Assembly: GCA_037954325.1 (NCBI GenBank)
Contig: JBBMNZ010000015.1
Location: forward strand, 18,214,001-18,278,000
Direction: 5' to 3'
DNA: 64,000 bases
Origin: Fistularia commersonii
Taxonomy: Eukaryota > Chordata > Actinopteri > Syngnathiformes > Fistulariidae
This document shows, piece by piece, positions 33,038 to 45,300 of the stretch (positions are counted from its first letter, which is position 1; every line of letters starts with the position of its first letter). The translations under genes were made by a program, and so were the position numbers. The notes beneath the pieces are model-generated. The model was given only the letters and a program-made list of their open reading frames with translations. It did not search any database and was not told the origin of the DNA.

Positions 33038-34650
33038 CCATTACGAAAAACCACCTTTGAGCGACTCTTGACTGACCGGCGTGAAACACGACCACACAGA
33101 CGGTAACTAATAACTACTTAGTAATTTATTGTAGAATTGACCTGTTAAGATCACATGATTATGTGGGTTAACCATTGAAGAGTGAGGTGCTAATTATCTT
33201 ACCATACACGTAATTTAAAAAGTAAATAGGACAACAAAAAGAAATAAACAAGCTTAGCTCCATGATAGATGAAGAAATTAGTGACTGATGGAAAGTTCTC
33301 AGTGGACACAGCGTACACGGCTACAATAAAATAAAATGACATTGAGCGTGAAGCCATCTTTGGTCTTCTCATCACTATAAACAAAACATAGAAATTTGTA
33401 TTGTATCAAAAATAGAAATTACGTAGCCATATTGAAAGTAAATTCACATTGTTGACATACAATATAAGGAGGATAATAATGTGAGATTACATTTTTTTCT
33501 TTCAATCCTTGGCTTTAAAAAAAAAAAAAAAAAAAAAAAAAGTAAAAGGAACCAATGGTTTTTGCCACATTATGAACATTCTTTTCGTTTTGTTTTCGTT
33601 TGTAAGAATAATTGCATCTTTGTGTCGAGCCTGTTCTCAGTATCAATGATCCACCTGTGAGCGCGACGGAACCGGAGGAACGACGAGGACAGAAGACGAA
33701 GAGATTGTCGCTCGTAAAACAAAAAGGTGTGCTTTCGAACCTGGGCTTAGAGACGAGGGGAGGGGAATCGGGAGGGGGAAGGTTCTGCAGCCCGGCGTTC
33801 ACAGGTGAGCCCGACGGACACGTCTCCTCTTCTCTGAGGTGAGTCTGGCTGCGTGGCGTGATCCTCGGAGGAACGGCGTGATCCTCGGAGGAACGGCGGC
33901 CCCCCCGGCTCCCACGGGGAAGTGCTTTTTTTTTGTTTGTTTTTTTTTTCGGTTTTCTTTAAGTGTATGATCCACTGAGGAGGAAGAGAGGGAGAAGCAG
34001 CGTTAGAAGGTGGGGAACAAAGAAAAAACAAAAAAACTAAATTCACGTTTCACGCTTCGGTTCCGGTCTGGACCGGCCACCCGCAAGGACGGGACATCCC
34101 GGCCAGCAGGGGGCGCTGTGGGCTTCCTACGCCCTGCGTGGTGACCTTTAGACGACCCCAAGGTTCCTTCCCAAGCAAGCACATGCGAGAGGTCTGCAGA
34201 AGAACATCCCCCCCTCGAGCCCGGGCCTCTTTGTGCTATCACGTCTCCTTTAGCGGATCAGTACACTCAAGAAATTCAACGTTTGAATCTCCCGCGGACA
34301 AACTAATAGGTTGTTCTGGGCCGGCAGCAGAGCCCGAACATCTCCACGCCTCCTTCACAGCTGCTGGCTCAGCAGGAGAGCTTCGGTGGTGAGGAGGTGA
34401 GCGGGAAGCGACTGAGACGCTTCCAGATTTAGATTTTAGACCGTCCTCCATCAGCTGCTTTGGGGGCAGAGCAGGGAGGAGCTGCCTGCATCAATGACTT
34501 GGTGTTTGAGGAAACCCAGCACAAGAAGAAGGAGAGAAGAGACAATGTGGAGAGAAGACAAAGACGAGGGGAGGATAGAGGGCAGGACAGTAGAAGACAG
34601 GAGGAAAAAGAGGAGAAGGTGTTTGGAAAGGTGAGGAACATCAATCTGTC
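33038..34650. other. Region between convergent micu2 and irf2bp1
   Basis: No coding signal. It holds AT-rich sequence (33080-33560), an A run of about 26 (33517-33542), and tttatt on the plus strand near 33124, a minus-strand AATAAA that could end a very long irf2bp1 3' UTR. A short direct duplication 'cgtgatcctcggaggaacgg' occurs at about 33858-33896. The ORFs are not supported. Confidence 0.5.
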
Positions 34651-34679
34651 CAGTTTTGTTTGCTTCAGTCCTACTGAAA

Positions 34680-35500
34680 GAGGTCCAGGGTCCTCTTGAA
34701 GGAGGTCTATAGTCCTATTGAAAGAGATCCATAGTCCTACTGAAGGTCGTCTAGAGTCCTACTGAAGGAGGTCCACGGTTCTCCTGAAGGTCGTCTACAG
34801 TCCTACTCAGAGGTCCATGGTCCTCCTGAAGGAGGTCTGCAGTCCTACTGAAGAAGGTTCAGGGTCCTCTTGAAGGAGGTCTATAGTCCTATTGAAAGAG
34901 ATCCATAGTCCTACTGAAGGTCGTCTAGAGTCCTACTGAAGGAGGTCCACGGTTCTCCTGAAGGTCGTCTACAGTCCTACTCAGAGGTCCATGGTCCTCC
35001 TGAAGAAGGTCTACAGTCCTACTGAAGGTCGTCTACAGTCCTACTGAAGGAGGTCCATGGTTGTCCTGAAGAAGGTCTACAGCCCTCCTGAAGGAGGTCC
35101 ACGGTCCTCCTGAAGGTCTACAGTCCTACTCAGAGGTCCATGGTCCTCCTGAAGAAGGTCTACAGTCCTACTCAGAGGTCCATGGACTCCTGAAGAAGGT
35201 CTACAGTCCTATTGAAAGAGATTCACGGTCCTACGGAAGGTCATCTACAGTCCTAATAAAGGATGTCGACGGTCCTCTTGAAGGAGGTCTACAGTCCTAC
35301 TCAGAGGTCCATGGTCCTCCTGAAGAAAGTCTACAGTCCTACTGAAATGGGTCCATGGTCCTCCTAGAGAGGGTCTACAGCTCTCCTGAAAGAAGTCGAT
35401 GGTCCCCCTGAAAGAAGTCCACGGTCCTCCTGAACGATGTCTACGGTCTTCCTGAAAGAGGTCTAGAGTCCGATGGAAAGAGGTCTAAGGTCCAAAGAGG
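34680..35500. repeat. 22-bp minisatellite with 174-bp higher-order period
   Basis: Tandem degenerate 22-bp units of the type gaaggaggtccacggtcctcct / gaaggtcgtctacagtcctact run for about 0.8 kb. The block at 34687-34860 recurs from 34861 with a period of 174 bp (eight units), then decays. It lies in the irf2bp1 3' flank and probably in its 3' UTR if that is long. Confidence 0.85.
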
Positions 35501-35875
35501 TCTAAGGAGACACCTGTTTCACCTCCACGGCTGTCTGATGTTTTCTTGTGTCGCGTGAACATTTTGAACTACAGCCAATGAACATGTGGACCGACAGCGG
35601 TGAAGGAGAAGGTGAAGGAGAAGCAGAAGGTCCGCACGCGGCGCTGACGTATGGACGTCGGTCTGGATCAGCCGCGTGGACCGATCAACACCTGAGGCGG
35701 GAGGAGGCTGCGCTCAAAGTGAGGAGCGCCTTCCGCGCCGGGTCGGAGGTTAAAGGTCTGGTTGAGGAGGAGACCTTCTGGGACGGGGGGGCGGCGAGGC
35801 GGGAGGAGGCCCGAAACACAGAGAGGTTCCGGTTCTGAGGCCGGTCGGCGTACCGTTCGCGAGAGGACCAAGACG
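35501..35875 (-). other. irf2bp1: Probable irf2bp1 proximal 3' UTR
   Basis: This follows the irf2bp1 stop codon on the minus strand. It has no independent gene support; a short plus-strand frame at 35548-35838 is Glu/Gly-rich and unlike any known domain. Confidence 0.45.
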
Positions 35876-37648
35876 TCAGGGGTCGTTCTCCTTCTTTACT
35901 GTCACGTCTCCGTCGCCGGCCAGGATGGTGGAGATCTCCCCTTGCATGAAGGCCCAAGGCACGGTGGAGCCGGTCAGGGGGCAGCGCTCGCCGCTGGGGC
36001 AGTAGACCTCCCCCCCCTGGCCCTGGCTGCGGATGAAGCCCCTGGTGCAGGGGAAGCAGAACTTGTGGTGAGGGACCGAGGGGCACTGGACGAAGTGGGT
36101 GTCCTCCAGGCGCTCCCTGCAGAGGGTGCAGCAGAGCAGGGCGCCCTGGCCGCCGCCGCCGCCGCCCGGCTCCCCGGCGCCGGAGGCGGGGCCGCCGCCC
36201 AGCCCCTGGCCCAGGGCGGCCTGGGACACGGAGGTGGAGGCGGTGGAGGGGCTGCTGCTGGCGGGGCGTCCGGAGGCGTGGGCGCCGGACACGCCGGGAC
36301 TCTCGCGGGCCATCTGGCCCGAGCTCAGGCTGTCGGCCACCCCCATCAGGGCCGAGATGGGCGAGGGCTGGCTGTGCAGGCGCGGCGGGCCCTCCGGCGG
36401 GGCCCCCAGGCCCGGCAGGGGCTCCATGCCGGAGTAGGCGCCGCGGGACCACAGCTCTCGGGGCGGGTGCTCGGGCCGGCCTTCGCCCTCGCCGTTCTCC
36501 GAGCCCGGCGAGGCCTTGCGGCGGCGGGCGGCGCTCTTGGCGGCGACGGCGCGTCCGGCCCCGGCCGGCGGCGGGCCGGCGTCGGGCTGCGGCAGCACCT
36601 CGGGGATGGGCGGCTCCTTGAACATGCGCACGCCGTCGTTGAGCAGCTCCGACAGGCCGCGCCAGTCCCCCGTGCCCTGCCGCTTCTCGTACTCCACGTA
36701 GCGCAGGCCCGAGTTCACCGCCTTGCCGGCGTCCTTGGCCGAGTCGCGGAACATCTGCCGCACCAGGTCCGGCACCCCCGAGTAGATCATGCCCGAGCCG
36801 GCCGGGTACTCGGCGAACACCTTCAGCTCGAAGTCGGGCGGCGAGCCGGCGTCGAAGGCCAGGACGCGGCCCACCAGGCCGTGGTCCTTGCGGAAGCGCA
36901 CGGCGAAGGGCACGCAGCCGCCCAGGGCCACCAGCACGTCCCGCACGGCCTTGGGCCGGTTGGGCCAGCCCTCCACCTTGCTGCGGGCCACCTCGTTCAG
37001 CTCGGCCACGGCCTCGTTGTTCCTCCACACGGCCGGGTCGATGCCCACCAGGGCCGACGTGCTGGCGGCCCCCGCCCCCAGGGACGCGGCCTGCCTCCGC
37101 GCCGTGTCGCTCATGACGGGCCCCGCCGACACGGCCATGGGGGCGGCCCCCGCCCGGGAGCCGGCCAGCGGGGCGAGCAGCCCGTGGGGGGACGCGACCA
37201 GCCCCTGCGCGATCAGGGCGTGGGAGAGGCTGCCGTGCAGGCCGGGCACGGCGCCGGCCAGGGCCCGCCGCGGGTTGGGGCTCTGCCGGCTGCCCTCCGC
37301 CAGCGCCGCCGCGTCCTCGGCCCGGTGCAGCCCGTTGGGCAGCCGGCCGGCCGCGCCGTAGTCCCCGCGGCCGCGCTCCGCCCGCTCCCCGTGGGGCCGC
37401 GCCGCGTCGCCCGCGGCGCCCGCCTTGCTCTGCGGGGGCCCCGGCGAGCGGCCGTCCAGCACGCCGTGGGTGCTCTTCAGCTGGCGGGCCGTCTCGATCA
37501 GCAGCTCTATCCGGTCGGCGCCGTCGTAGTTGACGCAGCCGCGGCACACGGCCTCGCTGAACTCCCACAACATGGCCCACGGCATCTTGGGCAGGTCGCA
37601 CAGGTAGCACCACTGCCGGCGCGACGACGGCGGCGCGGCGGCGGACAT
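35876..37648 (-). CDS. irf2bp1: Interferon regulatory factor 2-binding protein 1
   Basis: Nuclear transcriptional corepressor that binds the repression domain of IRF2 and has been linked to E3 ligase activity. A single coding exon of 590 residues (human 584) starts MSAAAPPSSRRQWCYLCDLP at 37648. The N-terminal IRF2BP zinc finger reads CYLCDLPKMPWAM and VCRGCVNYDGADRIE (about 13-50). The middle region (AELNEVARSK, PKAVRDVLVALGG, KDHGLVGRVLAFD, VFAEYPAGSGMIYSGV) is typical of IRF2BP1 and absent from IRF2BP2. RRRKASPGSE gives a basic nuclear signal. The C-terminal RING-type finger is CCTLCRERLEDTHFVQCPS, HHKFCFPC and GEVYCPSGERCPL. It ends VKKENDP, a psi-K-x-E sumoylation motif conserved with human. 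Extreme GC content creates long antisense frames. The gene converges on micu2 and is followed upstream by hnrnpl in tandem. Confidence 0.95.
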   Translation of the reverse strand: MSAAAPPSSRRQWCYLCDLPKMPWAMLWEFSEAVCRGCVNYDGADRIELLIETARQLKSTHGVLDGRSPGPPQSKAGAAGDAARPHGERAERGRGDYGAAGRLPNGLHRAEDAAALAEGSRQSPNPRRALAGAVPGLHGSLSHALIAQGLVASPHGLLAPLAGSRAGAAPMAVSAGPVMSDTARRQAASLGAGAASTSALVGIDPAVWRNNEAVAELNEVARSKVEGWPNRPKAVRDVLVALGGCVPFAVRFRKDHGLVGRVLAFDAGSPPDFELKVFAEYPAGSGMIYSGVPDLVRQMFRDSAKDAGKAVNSGLRYVEYEKRQGTGDWRGLSELLNDGVRMFKEPPIPEVLPQPDAGPPPAGAGRAVAAKSAARRRKASPGSENGEGEGRPEHPPRELWSRGAYSGMEPLPGLGAPPEGPPRLHSQPSPISALMGVADSLSSGQMARESPGVSGAHASGRPASSSPSTASTSVSQAALGQGLGGGPASGAGEPGGGGGGQGALLCCTLCRERLEDTHFVQCPSVPHHKFCFPCTRGFIRSQGQGGEVYCPSGERCPLTGSTVPWAFMQGEISTILAGDGDVTVKKENDP

Positions 37649-38250
37649 GTTGTTTACGGGCCCGACGGCAAACTTTCTTCGGGAGGCCTCGACGCTTCGC
37701 TCCGACGCTGCCGCGGTGTCTTCACTCGGCCGACCGCAGGCCCCGCATACCGGGGAGGGAGGAGCGGGCGGCGGCGGCGGCGAGCGGCGGCGGCGAGCAG
37801 CTTTCGCGGCCTTTCCGACCGGATCGACGGAGGCTAGGCCCGGAGCAGCGGGGCGAGGAGGGCGGCGGCGGCGGCGGCGGCGGCGGCCGACGGCATCGAA
37901 AAGTTAGCGACGTCTTCTTCCTCGGCTCGCTCGCGTCGAGCTGTGCGGAAGGAAGTGAAATGTTAGGAGACACCGGAAAAGCCTCGGCGGCGCGGCCGCC
38001 GGGCATCATGGGAGATGGAGTCTCCCGTCCGCCCGCCCGCCGACGGGGAGGACGGACATCCGCCGGCCACCTCGGAGGCCGGACGGCGGGAGACTCGACC
38101 TCCATCCCAGATCCTCCGCTGCTCTCCTGCTGAAGACCTTCAAGTCCGAGTGGACCTCCAGAACACCATTTGGACCGGAATTGACCGAGAACGGTAACAA
38201 CTGCTGACGCCGACAAGCGGGAGGCTTCAAAAATAACACATCTGCTCATT
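37649..38250 (-). promoter_or_regulatory. irf2bp1: CpG-rich promoter of irf2bp1
   Basis: Dense CpG/GC immediately 5' of the irf2bp1 ATG, with CGG-type trinucleotide arrays at 37766-37800 and 37862-37890. Fits a TATA-less housekeeping promoter; transcription start not determined. Confidence 0.55.
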
Positions 38251-39311
38251 ATAAAGCCTCCGCTGCTTCTTGTGCAGACAAAAAAGAGAAAAATACTTTC
38301 TGTACGCTGTCCTGTCGGTCTGCAGAGAGATCTCTCACACACACACACAAATACACACCTTATCAGACAGGGTTCGGCCGCTTGAGTGCAAAACCAACTT
38401 ACACGGCGTATACATGATTTCGCGGCCTCGCACACGTGAGATCCCTAGATTTCGGGTCCGTCCCTGGGCTCCAGACATGATCTACTCACCGGTGGTCCCG
38501 GCCTTGCAGCCGGAAGAACCGCTCTGCGGGGGAAAGTCCACAGTCCCGCGTTATGTTTGACCCGCGGCCAAAACGAGAGCAACCGCCCATAAATCTCAAT
38601 ATCTGAGCGCATTTGTGGAGAAAGTAAAAGGACTTTATTTGAATCGGCTGGCCGGGGGGGTCAGGGAGTTGTTCCAAACGGCAGGGCTGAGCTGAGGGTC
38701 ACCAGTACACCGGGATGAGCTCCGAGTCCTGGACTCGTCCGACGCCGGCGGGTCGGGAGCCCGTCGAGCCGCCCCGAGCCAAGCGAGCGGTTCCACTTCT
38801 CGTTTCCGCCGGAGAGGAGAACGACAGCCGGCAACCAGAATCTCCAACTTGACCGAACGGCGTCCGCCGACCGACGTGCCGTCGGCGCACTTGAAGGCAC
38901 CCGACGGGCGAGGACCTTTGGACCTTTGGACCTTTGGCGGCTGCTGCGCTCCACGCCGGTCCACGGACTCACGCGGTCGCCAGATGCTTTTCCCTCAGTG
39001 ACCATATCTAAAGACGCGAGAGCGGATGAAGGCGGCTTCCATTGACAGTCACTTTATTTAAAAACAGAAGCGGGGAAGAAAACAAAAAAAAAAGGGCAAA
39101 AAACCAAAAGGGACGTCCACATTGAAATGTTACTTCGGAGGGCCGGGCGTGATTAAATCTAGTGTCGTGAAAAAACAAAGAGGTCATACACAAATTCAAA
39201 GTCCTAAAGCACATCCATCCTAGCGTTTGCCGGCACTGGTTGTTTTTACGTGACGTGACAACAGCGCCGCTGTAGAATCTACGACAGAAGGTTACCGACG
39301 GCGCGGGGGGT
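38251..39311. other. irf2bp1-hnrnpl spacer and hnrnpl 3' UTR
   Basis: The hnrnpl 3' UTR runs leftward from 39311. On the minus strand there is an AATAAA at 39058-39053 and another at about 38639-38634, so two cleavage positions are possible. Between 38251 and 38620 only a short CA array (38334-38356) and unremarkable sequence are seen. Confidence 0.5.
39053..39058 (-). promoter_or_regulatory. hnrnpl: Proximal poly(A) signal of hnrnpl
   Basis: Minus-strand AATAAA (plus strand tttatt) about 255 bp after the hnrnpl stop codon at 39312. Confidence 0.6.
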
Positions 39312-42300
39312 TTAGTTGGCGTGGTGCGTGGTGGAGAAACACAGCTTCAGCGTGTACGGGTAAGGCCCACCTAGGACACAGCAGAGGACAAACATCTCAG
39401 CGAGGACGTCACGTCGAAGGTCTTTGCCAGACAAACGCGACGGCGCTTACTGGGGTTCTTCATCTGGAAATGGTTCATCATGGCTAGAGCTTCCATGGCG
39501 TCGTTGATGGACTCCCACTCCAGGAGGCCGGAGGAACTTCGCTCACCTTTCACGCCAGAAAACAAAAACAGAACAAGCGGTTACGTTTCATGACCGTAAA
39601 AAGCCGAGCCGGACGATAAAGACGCCCGACGTCTCCTCCCTCTCGTCTCATCTGAGAAAAACTACGTGTTTTGGCTCGAGCTCGCGCTGGACGGCGTCGG
39701 CGTAATGACAGACGGGACCGGACGTCACTCCCGGGGGCCGCGGCGCTCCGAAAAGCCGCCGTTCCGCAGCCCGGAGATAGTTTACATCCTCACACATATG
39801 TTACTCACTCTTCCCAGTGAACAGTTTCACATTTGACGGGGTCTTGATGCCCAACTCCTCGCAGACCTGGAGTGGAAAGAGAGAGAGAGAAGCTTCAGCG
39901 GCCGTTTGAGACGGAGGTCGGTCGGCCGGACCTCCGGGACTTCTCTCACCTGGTTGAAGATCTCTGCGGAGATGTCAGGCTGCGCGTTAAAGAAGTGTAG
40001 CACGTTGCTGGGGTGCTGGATTCGGTTCTTGGCCGCCTGCTCCGGGGAGGTGAAGCGGTTGTTTCGAGAGCCGTGGAAATCCTTGAAGCTGCTGGTGTTG
40101 TCCTCCAACTGGTAGCACTGTCCCGGGACGATGGCCTGCTGCTTGGACACGCTGCCGAGGAGAGGGAAGAGCGGTCAGCTCCGGGCCGGGTCGGACGGGA
40201 AGAGCTGGCACCGTCGCACCGCCGCCCGGCTCACCAGACGTTGAGCTTCTGCCCGAAGAGGAAGTTGTTGTTGAGGTGAGTGATGGCCCTGTCCACGGAG
40301 TAACAGTCTCCCATCTCCACCATGGCCGCTCCAGGCTTGCTCTTCATGAACTTCACCTGGGGAGATCACGCAAAGCGGCCCGAACGCCGTCCGTCATCTC
40401 TCCTCTCTTTTGCGCCGCTGGCGAAAATGTAAAATACGCCGTGCGTCGGCGGCGAGAAGGACTCACTCGCTCCACGTTGCCGTAGAGGCAGAAGATGTTG
40501 AAGACTTTGTCCGCGTTGATCTTGGAGGGTTCCAGGCCGTAAACCATGAGGACCGGGGAGTCGGCGTGAGGCCCGTACTCGGGCGGCGGCGGCCCGTAGC
40601 CGGGGCCGTAGCGCTGGCTCCCTCGGCCGCGGCCGCCCATGCCCGGCCCCATGCGGTGCGGGGGAGGGGGGCCGTAGCTGTCGTCATTGTAACCGTGGTA
40701 ACCTCCCTGAGGGCCACCTGGTTAGAGAGAGAGGGAGGGGGAGAAACAAAACAAAAGGCCGACATTAAACGTCTCGGCCGAGGTCCTTCAGTCCTCTCTT
40801 CCACGATGGGATGCGTACCATAATCAGGCGGGTGGTCTCCTAGGAGAGCGGGCTGCCTCTGCCGTTTGTTGGGATTGGCATTGGGATCTAGGACGGTAAA
40901 ATCAAAAGTTGCCAGTCACACGGTTTCCCGGGGAGCAGACACATCAGCAGGTCCTCAACACGGGCTACTTTGCGCTACGGGACGAGGTGGTGATCGGCAT
41001 GCGGGAGGGGAGGGGAGGGGGGGGGAGGCTTCTAAACACATCTAACGTCTGCAGGCTCTGTTTGGTTAGCTCATAGGTGACATAATGGAGATTTTCCTGC
41101 ATTTAAAATTCCACAGATTACGGTCCTTGTAACACACGGCCTACATTTTATATCCTAGTACGAACACGAACACACCTTGTGAATTGTTCCAATTGCCTTC
41201 ACCGTCAGCATCTGTGCAGGTACACATATACACAGGTCAAATCCAGGGTCACATTGGAAAACACTTGGCAGCACTGCATTGTCACATTTGTCAGAAAACA
41301 AACAGAAAAAACTCAGAATAAAATGTGCATCAGGGCTTCGGGGAGCGCCTGTTGCTAAAGCATGTTTTATTGACAACTATTGGGAACTACGCAGTGTATA
41401 CAAATCACAGTACAGTACAAAGCTACTGACAAAAATCCCTGTTGCTGTAAAAAACAAACAACAACAACAACAACAAAAAAAAAAAAAAATCCATCATTTC
41501 AAGAGCAAAAAAGCCGAAGGCTCCTCCAGCCTGGGAGGAGGACCCCCACCCTGAGGCTTGGACCCGTCCAGAATAGAGGCGTACGCCGGGCTCGGTCCGG
41601 TCTAATGGACGAAAACAATTTGGAAAAGCTTTTTTCCTTGTTGCTTCTCTGTCTGTAGTCTCTAAACTACTCTGCGCTACAGACTGGAGCGACACCAGTG
41701 AACCTTAGGGTCAAACCACTGGCGGCTTCTACTGCACCCTCTGGTGTGCGGGGGGGGGGGGGGGGGGGGGCACTTCAGTTGACTTAATAATAGTCCGCTT
41801 TCAGGGTTCCCCATTGAAACGGTACTATTTTTAGGCGGCCGCTGCTGTGACCTTGTGCGCTGACACGCCGCGGCGGCAGAGACACTCCTAAAGCCTTTAG
41901 CGATGCTTCATCTAGGAGTTCTTTAGATAAGCCCGGGCCTTCTGATGGGGGAGATGATTTGTGCACTAAGCACACGGAGGCCTGTGCCTCCGACGGAAAT
42001 CTGGGACTAAAGGCGTCGGACCGCCGGGGAGAGCGAGCAGCAAAAGCAAACAAATGTGTCAGATCCTTTGGTACGTGATGAGCTGCCGAGACGTTAAGTG
42101 TCACACGTCACAAGACATTAATATATAAAAAAGAAGAAAAAAAAAAAAATCCATACTTTTCAGAAACTAGGCTTAATCTACAACACAGACAGGGTCAAAG
42201 TTTACTAGCTGGCCGCTTTGGTCCTCACTCACGCTCGGCCCCTAATTTATTCGGAGGGCCGGTCGGTTGTGCGGCGTCTACATAGCTTAGCGCTAACAGT

Positions 42301-45300
42301 GAGTTCGGTTTTGTCCTGTCACACACTTGCAACTTGTAACCATTTAATCAGATCGGCATTTGGTTGAAGTACTTACAGCACCACACCTGGAGCATGGGAC
42401 ACAGTGGGCAGGTAGGGGGCAGTCTTCAGCAAGGATGCTACCCGCCAACCTCTGACTCCAGCCTCAACTCATTCTCCCTCTTCATTCTTTTCTTCCTTCT
42501 GTCCTTCTTTGCATCCCCTCCACCAGAGAGATAAGTGCATCCACACGTCCCAGCTTGGTTTTGACTTGCTGTCACTTTGTTTTTGCAGTTGCTACCACGG
42601 GCTCATTCGCAGCTTACCGTGCTCTGACCACAAGGCAGGGCATTTGCACCGTTTGACAGCGGGCTGCCTGTCCACAGACACACTGAGCCAAACCTGCATC
42701 ACACGGGAGGCGTTAAAGGCATCACTATGGGCCAGTGCAAAAATAAAAAAAAAAGGGGGAAAAAAAAAAAAAAGAAAATGAAAAAAAAATTGAAAATAAA
42801 CTTGGGGAGGGAAAAAAAAAAAAAAGGTAAAATGAAACAACGGAGAAACAACACAAGAACAGCACAAAGAGAAGGAGGGAAATGGGTAGAAGGCAGAGGG
42901 GGAAAACAACACCAGTCCATAAACGATGAGCGCTCTGGGGAAGGGTTTTAACTCTGTTTGCATCTGCGCTTGTATGCTCGGCGGGTGTTTGATGCTTATG
43001 TCTTCGTGGGCCCCCCCGTGGATGTTTCCTCTTGTGTGAAAATCATGGGCGCTTGCGTGATGCTTTCTTATTTGGCTTAACGGCCGCCAGCCATCGTCAA
43101 ACGTGAAAGGGCGTCTAGCGCTTGACGATGAGCCGCCTGGAATATCTGCGTGACGATGTGCTGTCGTGGCGGTTCAGCTCTGTGTGTTGCCGTGGATATT
43201 GGGCTCGCTGTGTTGTCGTGTGGTGTTCAGCACAGGGCGGCGGCGGCGGCGGCGGCCAGCTGTACGAGCGTCAGAGAGTTTACCGCCCCCGTATGTGTTG
43301 TCGTCTGTCCCCTGGTCGGGACGAGTGTGTCTGAACTGTCCTCCGTTACGGCAGGAAGGCCCCGCGGGCCGGGAGGCGACGACACCGACTCCCGCCCGCA
43401 CGGCCAATGTGTCGTGTCAAGAGCGGCGGCTCCTCGGGAAACTGCAGATGTGCTGTGGCGATGGAAGCTTCGCGTTCTATCGAGATCAGTCTGTGGCGGA
43501 TATGCGCAGTGTCTGCTCGCGTGGCCACGGGAGTGTTTCTGTCCCTCAAAGTGAAACGGCGGCTATCGTCCGCTGCCCAGAGTAAAATGGATTCCCATGT
43601 CGTGCGGCGGAGATACAGGTGATGATGGACTCAGCACAAGGAAGCGCCGAGTTGAGCTTGTGTTCCGGTGTTTGTTGCCCCACTGTGTCCGATGTATGCC
43701 GGTGCGGATTTACGTCAGTTGTGGCTGTGAGTGCTGTAATACCGTGGCTGTCGGAGCGGCGGCGGCGGCGCCGGCACCGGCAGCATGTGTCAGCCTGTAT
43801 GCGTTTGCACAGTGAGGACACAAGGAGTACCTCTGGTTCGTAAGGCAGCTCAAACATGACAATCTCAAGAATCCCGTCGAAGGACCCGATGCCAAACACC
43901 TGCATGGAACCGACGTGGCGCACGTCGTCGTCCCGGTCGCGAACGAGACGAGGAGGCGTGGCTTTTGGCAAAAAGGAACGCGCCCTCGTCAGATCCGTTC
44001 ATCAACGGACGCCTACGGCTTTGAGTTTGCAGCATAAAATTTAGCACTCGGGGCGAATCAGAGGCCGTCGTGCAGCACCAAAGACAGGACAGTTACATGA
44101 AGCTACTTGGATGGAATCAGACCGCGAGTACCGGTGGGCTCCTGGAGCTCTGCCCGCGTTAAAGGACAGGAACCAAATCACATTCCTGGCTCACCGCTCA
44201 CTAAACTGAAAAGAATAAAATAAAATGATGAGCCAAAAAACAGTGGAAATAATTAACCCAAGGTTACACAACGGAGGAAAGCTACCGAGGCCGGTGCGGT
44301 GACCCGTATTACTCTTTTAACTCTATCCAAAAGAGAGAGAGAGAGACAGAGAGAGAGAGAAAGCGCCATCTGCTATCGATAGGCTATCATTTAACTGACT
44401 GCAGTTTCTCTCTGAATTGATGGCGACGTCCCGTCAGGTCAGAGAGAAGGAGCGGTGAGCGGCAAACGCTGGAAACGGCAACAGAATTTGTCACAAAACA
44501 CACCCGTCGCCCGGCAGGCGGGTGTTTTCATGGTCTCCGCGCGGACACACCGGATCGAAACAAAACCCCACGGCCGGATCTCTGTCTGCAATTAACTGAT
44601 AGAGGTGGAGGAAACGGATTCGTGTAGCGGCTGAGACCGAGCTGCGGCGGCCCGCTGACCGCAGCCGCCGTCATTTCAAATAAGACACGGAGGAAATACG
44701 GTGGCTTCGCCGCGGTCGGCCGTCGGCATCTTGACCGACGTTTTCGTCTTTATAATGTGACGCCGGGTCGGACCGCCGTTACGTCCTGGCTCGAGGCCTC
44801 ACGACATGGCGTTCTGCACGTGCGGAGGTAAAGGAACGATCACAAGCGGTCACTCAAGACCCGCGTGGAAAGAAAGGCATTCTCACGCCGGGCGTGAAAT
44901 CAGAGCGGCCCACTTGTGATCGGATCACCGGGGCTCGAACGATACCGGGTCAGGTTTCCTTCCATGAGGCCACCTGAGCAGGTTTGATTGGTTCTGAATG
45001 AATCAATGCATCAGCGTGGCGATGGCGCCATTAAATCCCGTAACACATAACGCTTAACTTAGAGCCTCTTAGATGCTAACGCAAGGACGTGACTCCAAAC
45101 AAGGGTTCCTTGATGTCAGAACATCTACTTGATTTCAGGTCTATTGACGGTTCGCACTGCATGACTCGCTTTAAAAGGTTCCATGAAATCCAGGATTCTT
45201 GTGTCTTTCAGATTTGAATTTCCGCCAACCGCACCAGTAACACACGTTTGGACACAAGTACACAATCTGAGACCGTGAATCACCGTCAGCCGTCTGTCTC

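Noticed and set aside
35762..37837. 691-codon plus-strand open frame and a 642-codon second minus-strand frame
   Set aside because: Both overlap irf2bp1 in other frames and are Gly/Ala/Arg-rich products of extreme GC content; only the 590-residue frame has conserved IRF2BP zinc finger and RING motifs.
43122..43971. Several ORFs on both strands in hnrnpl intron 6
   Set aside because: They lie in an intron with CCG arrays; only the short splice-bounded segment at 43831-43899 was retained as a possible regulatory exon.
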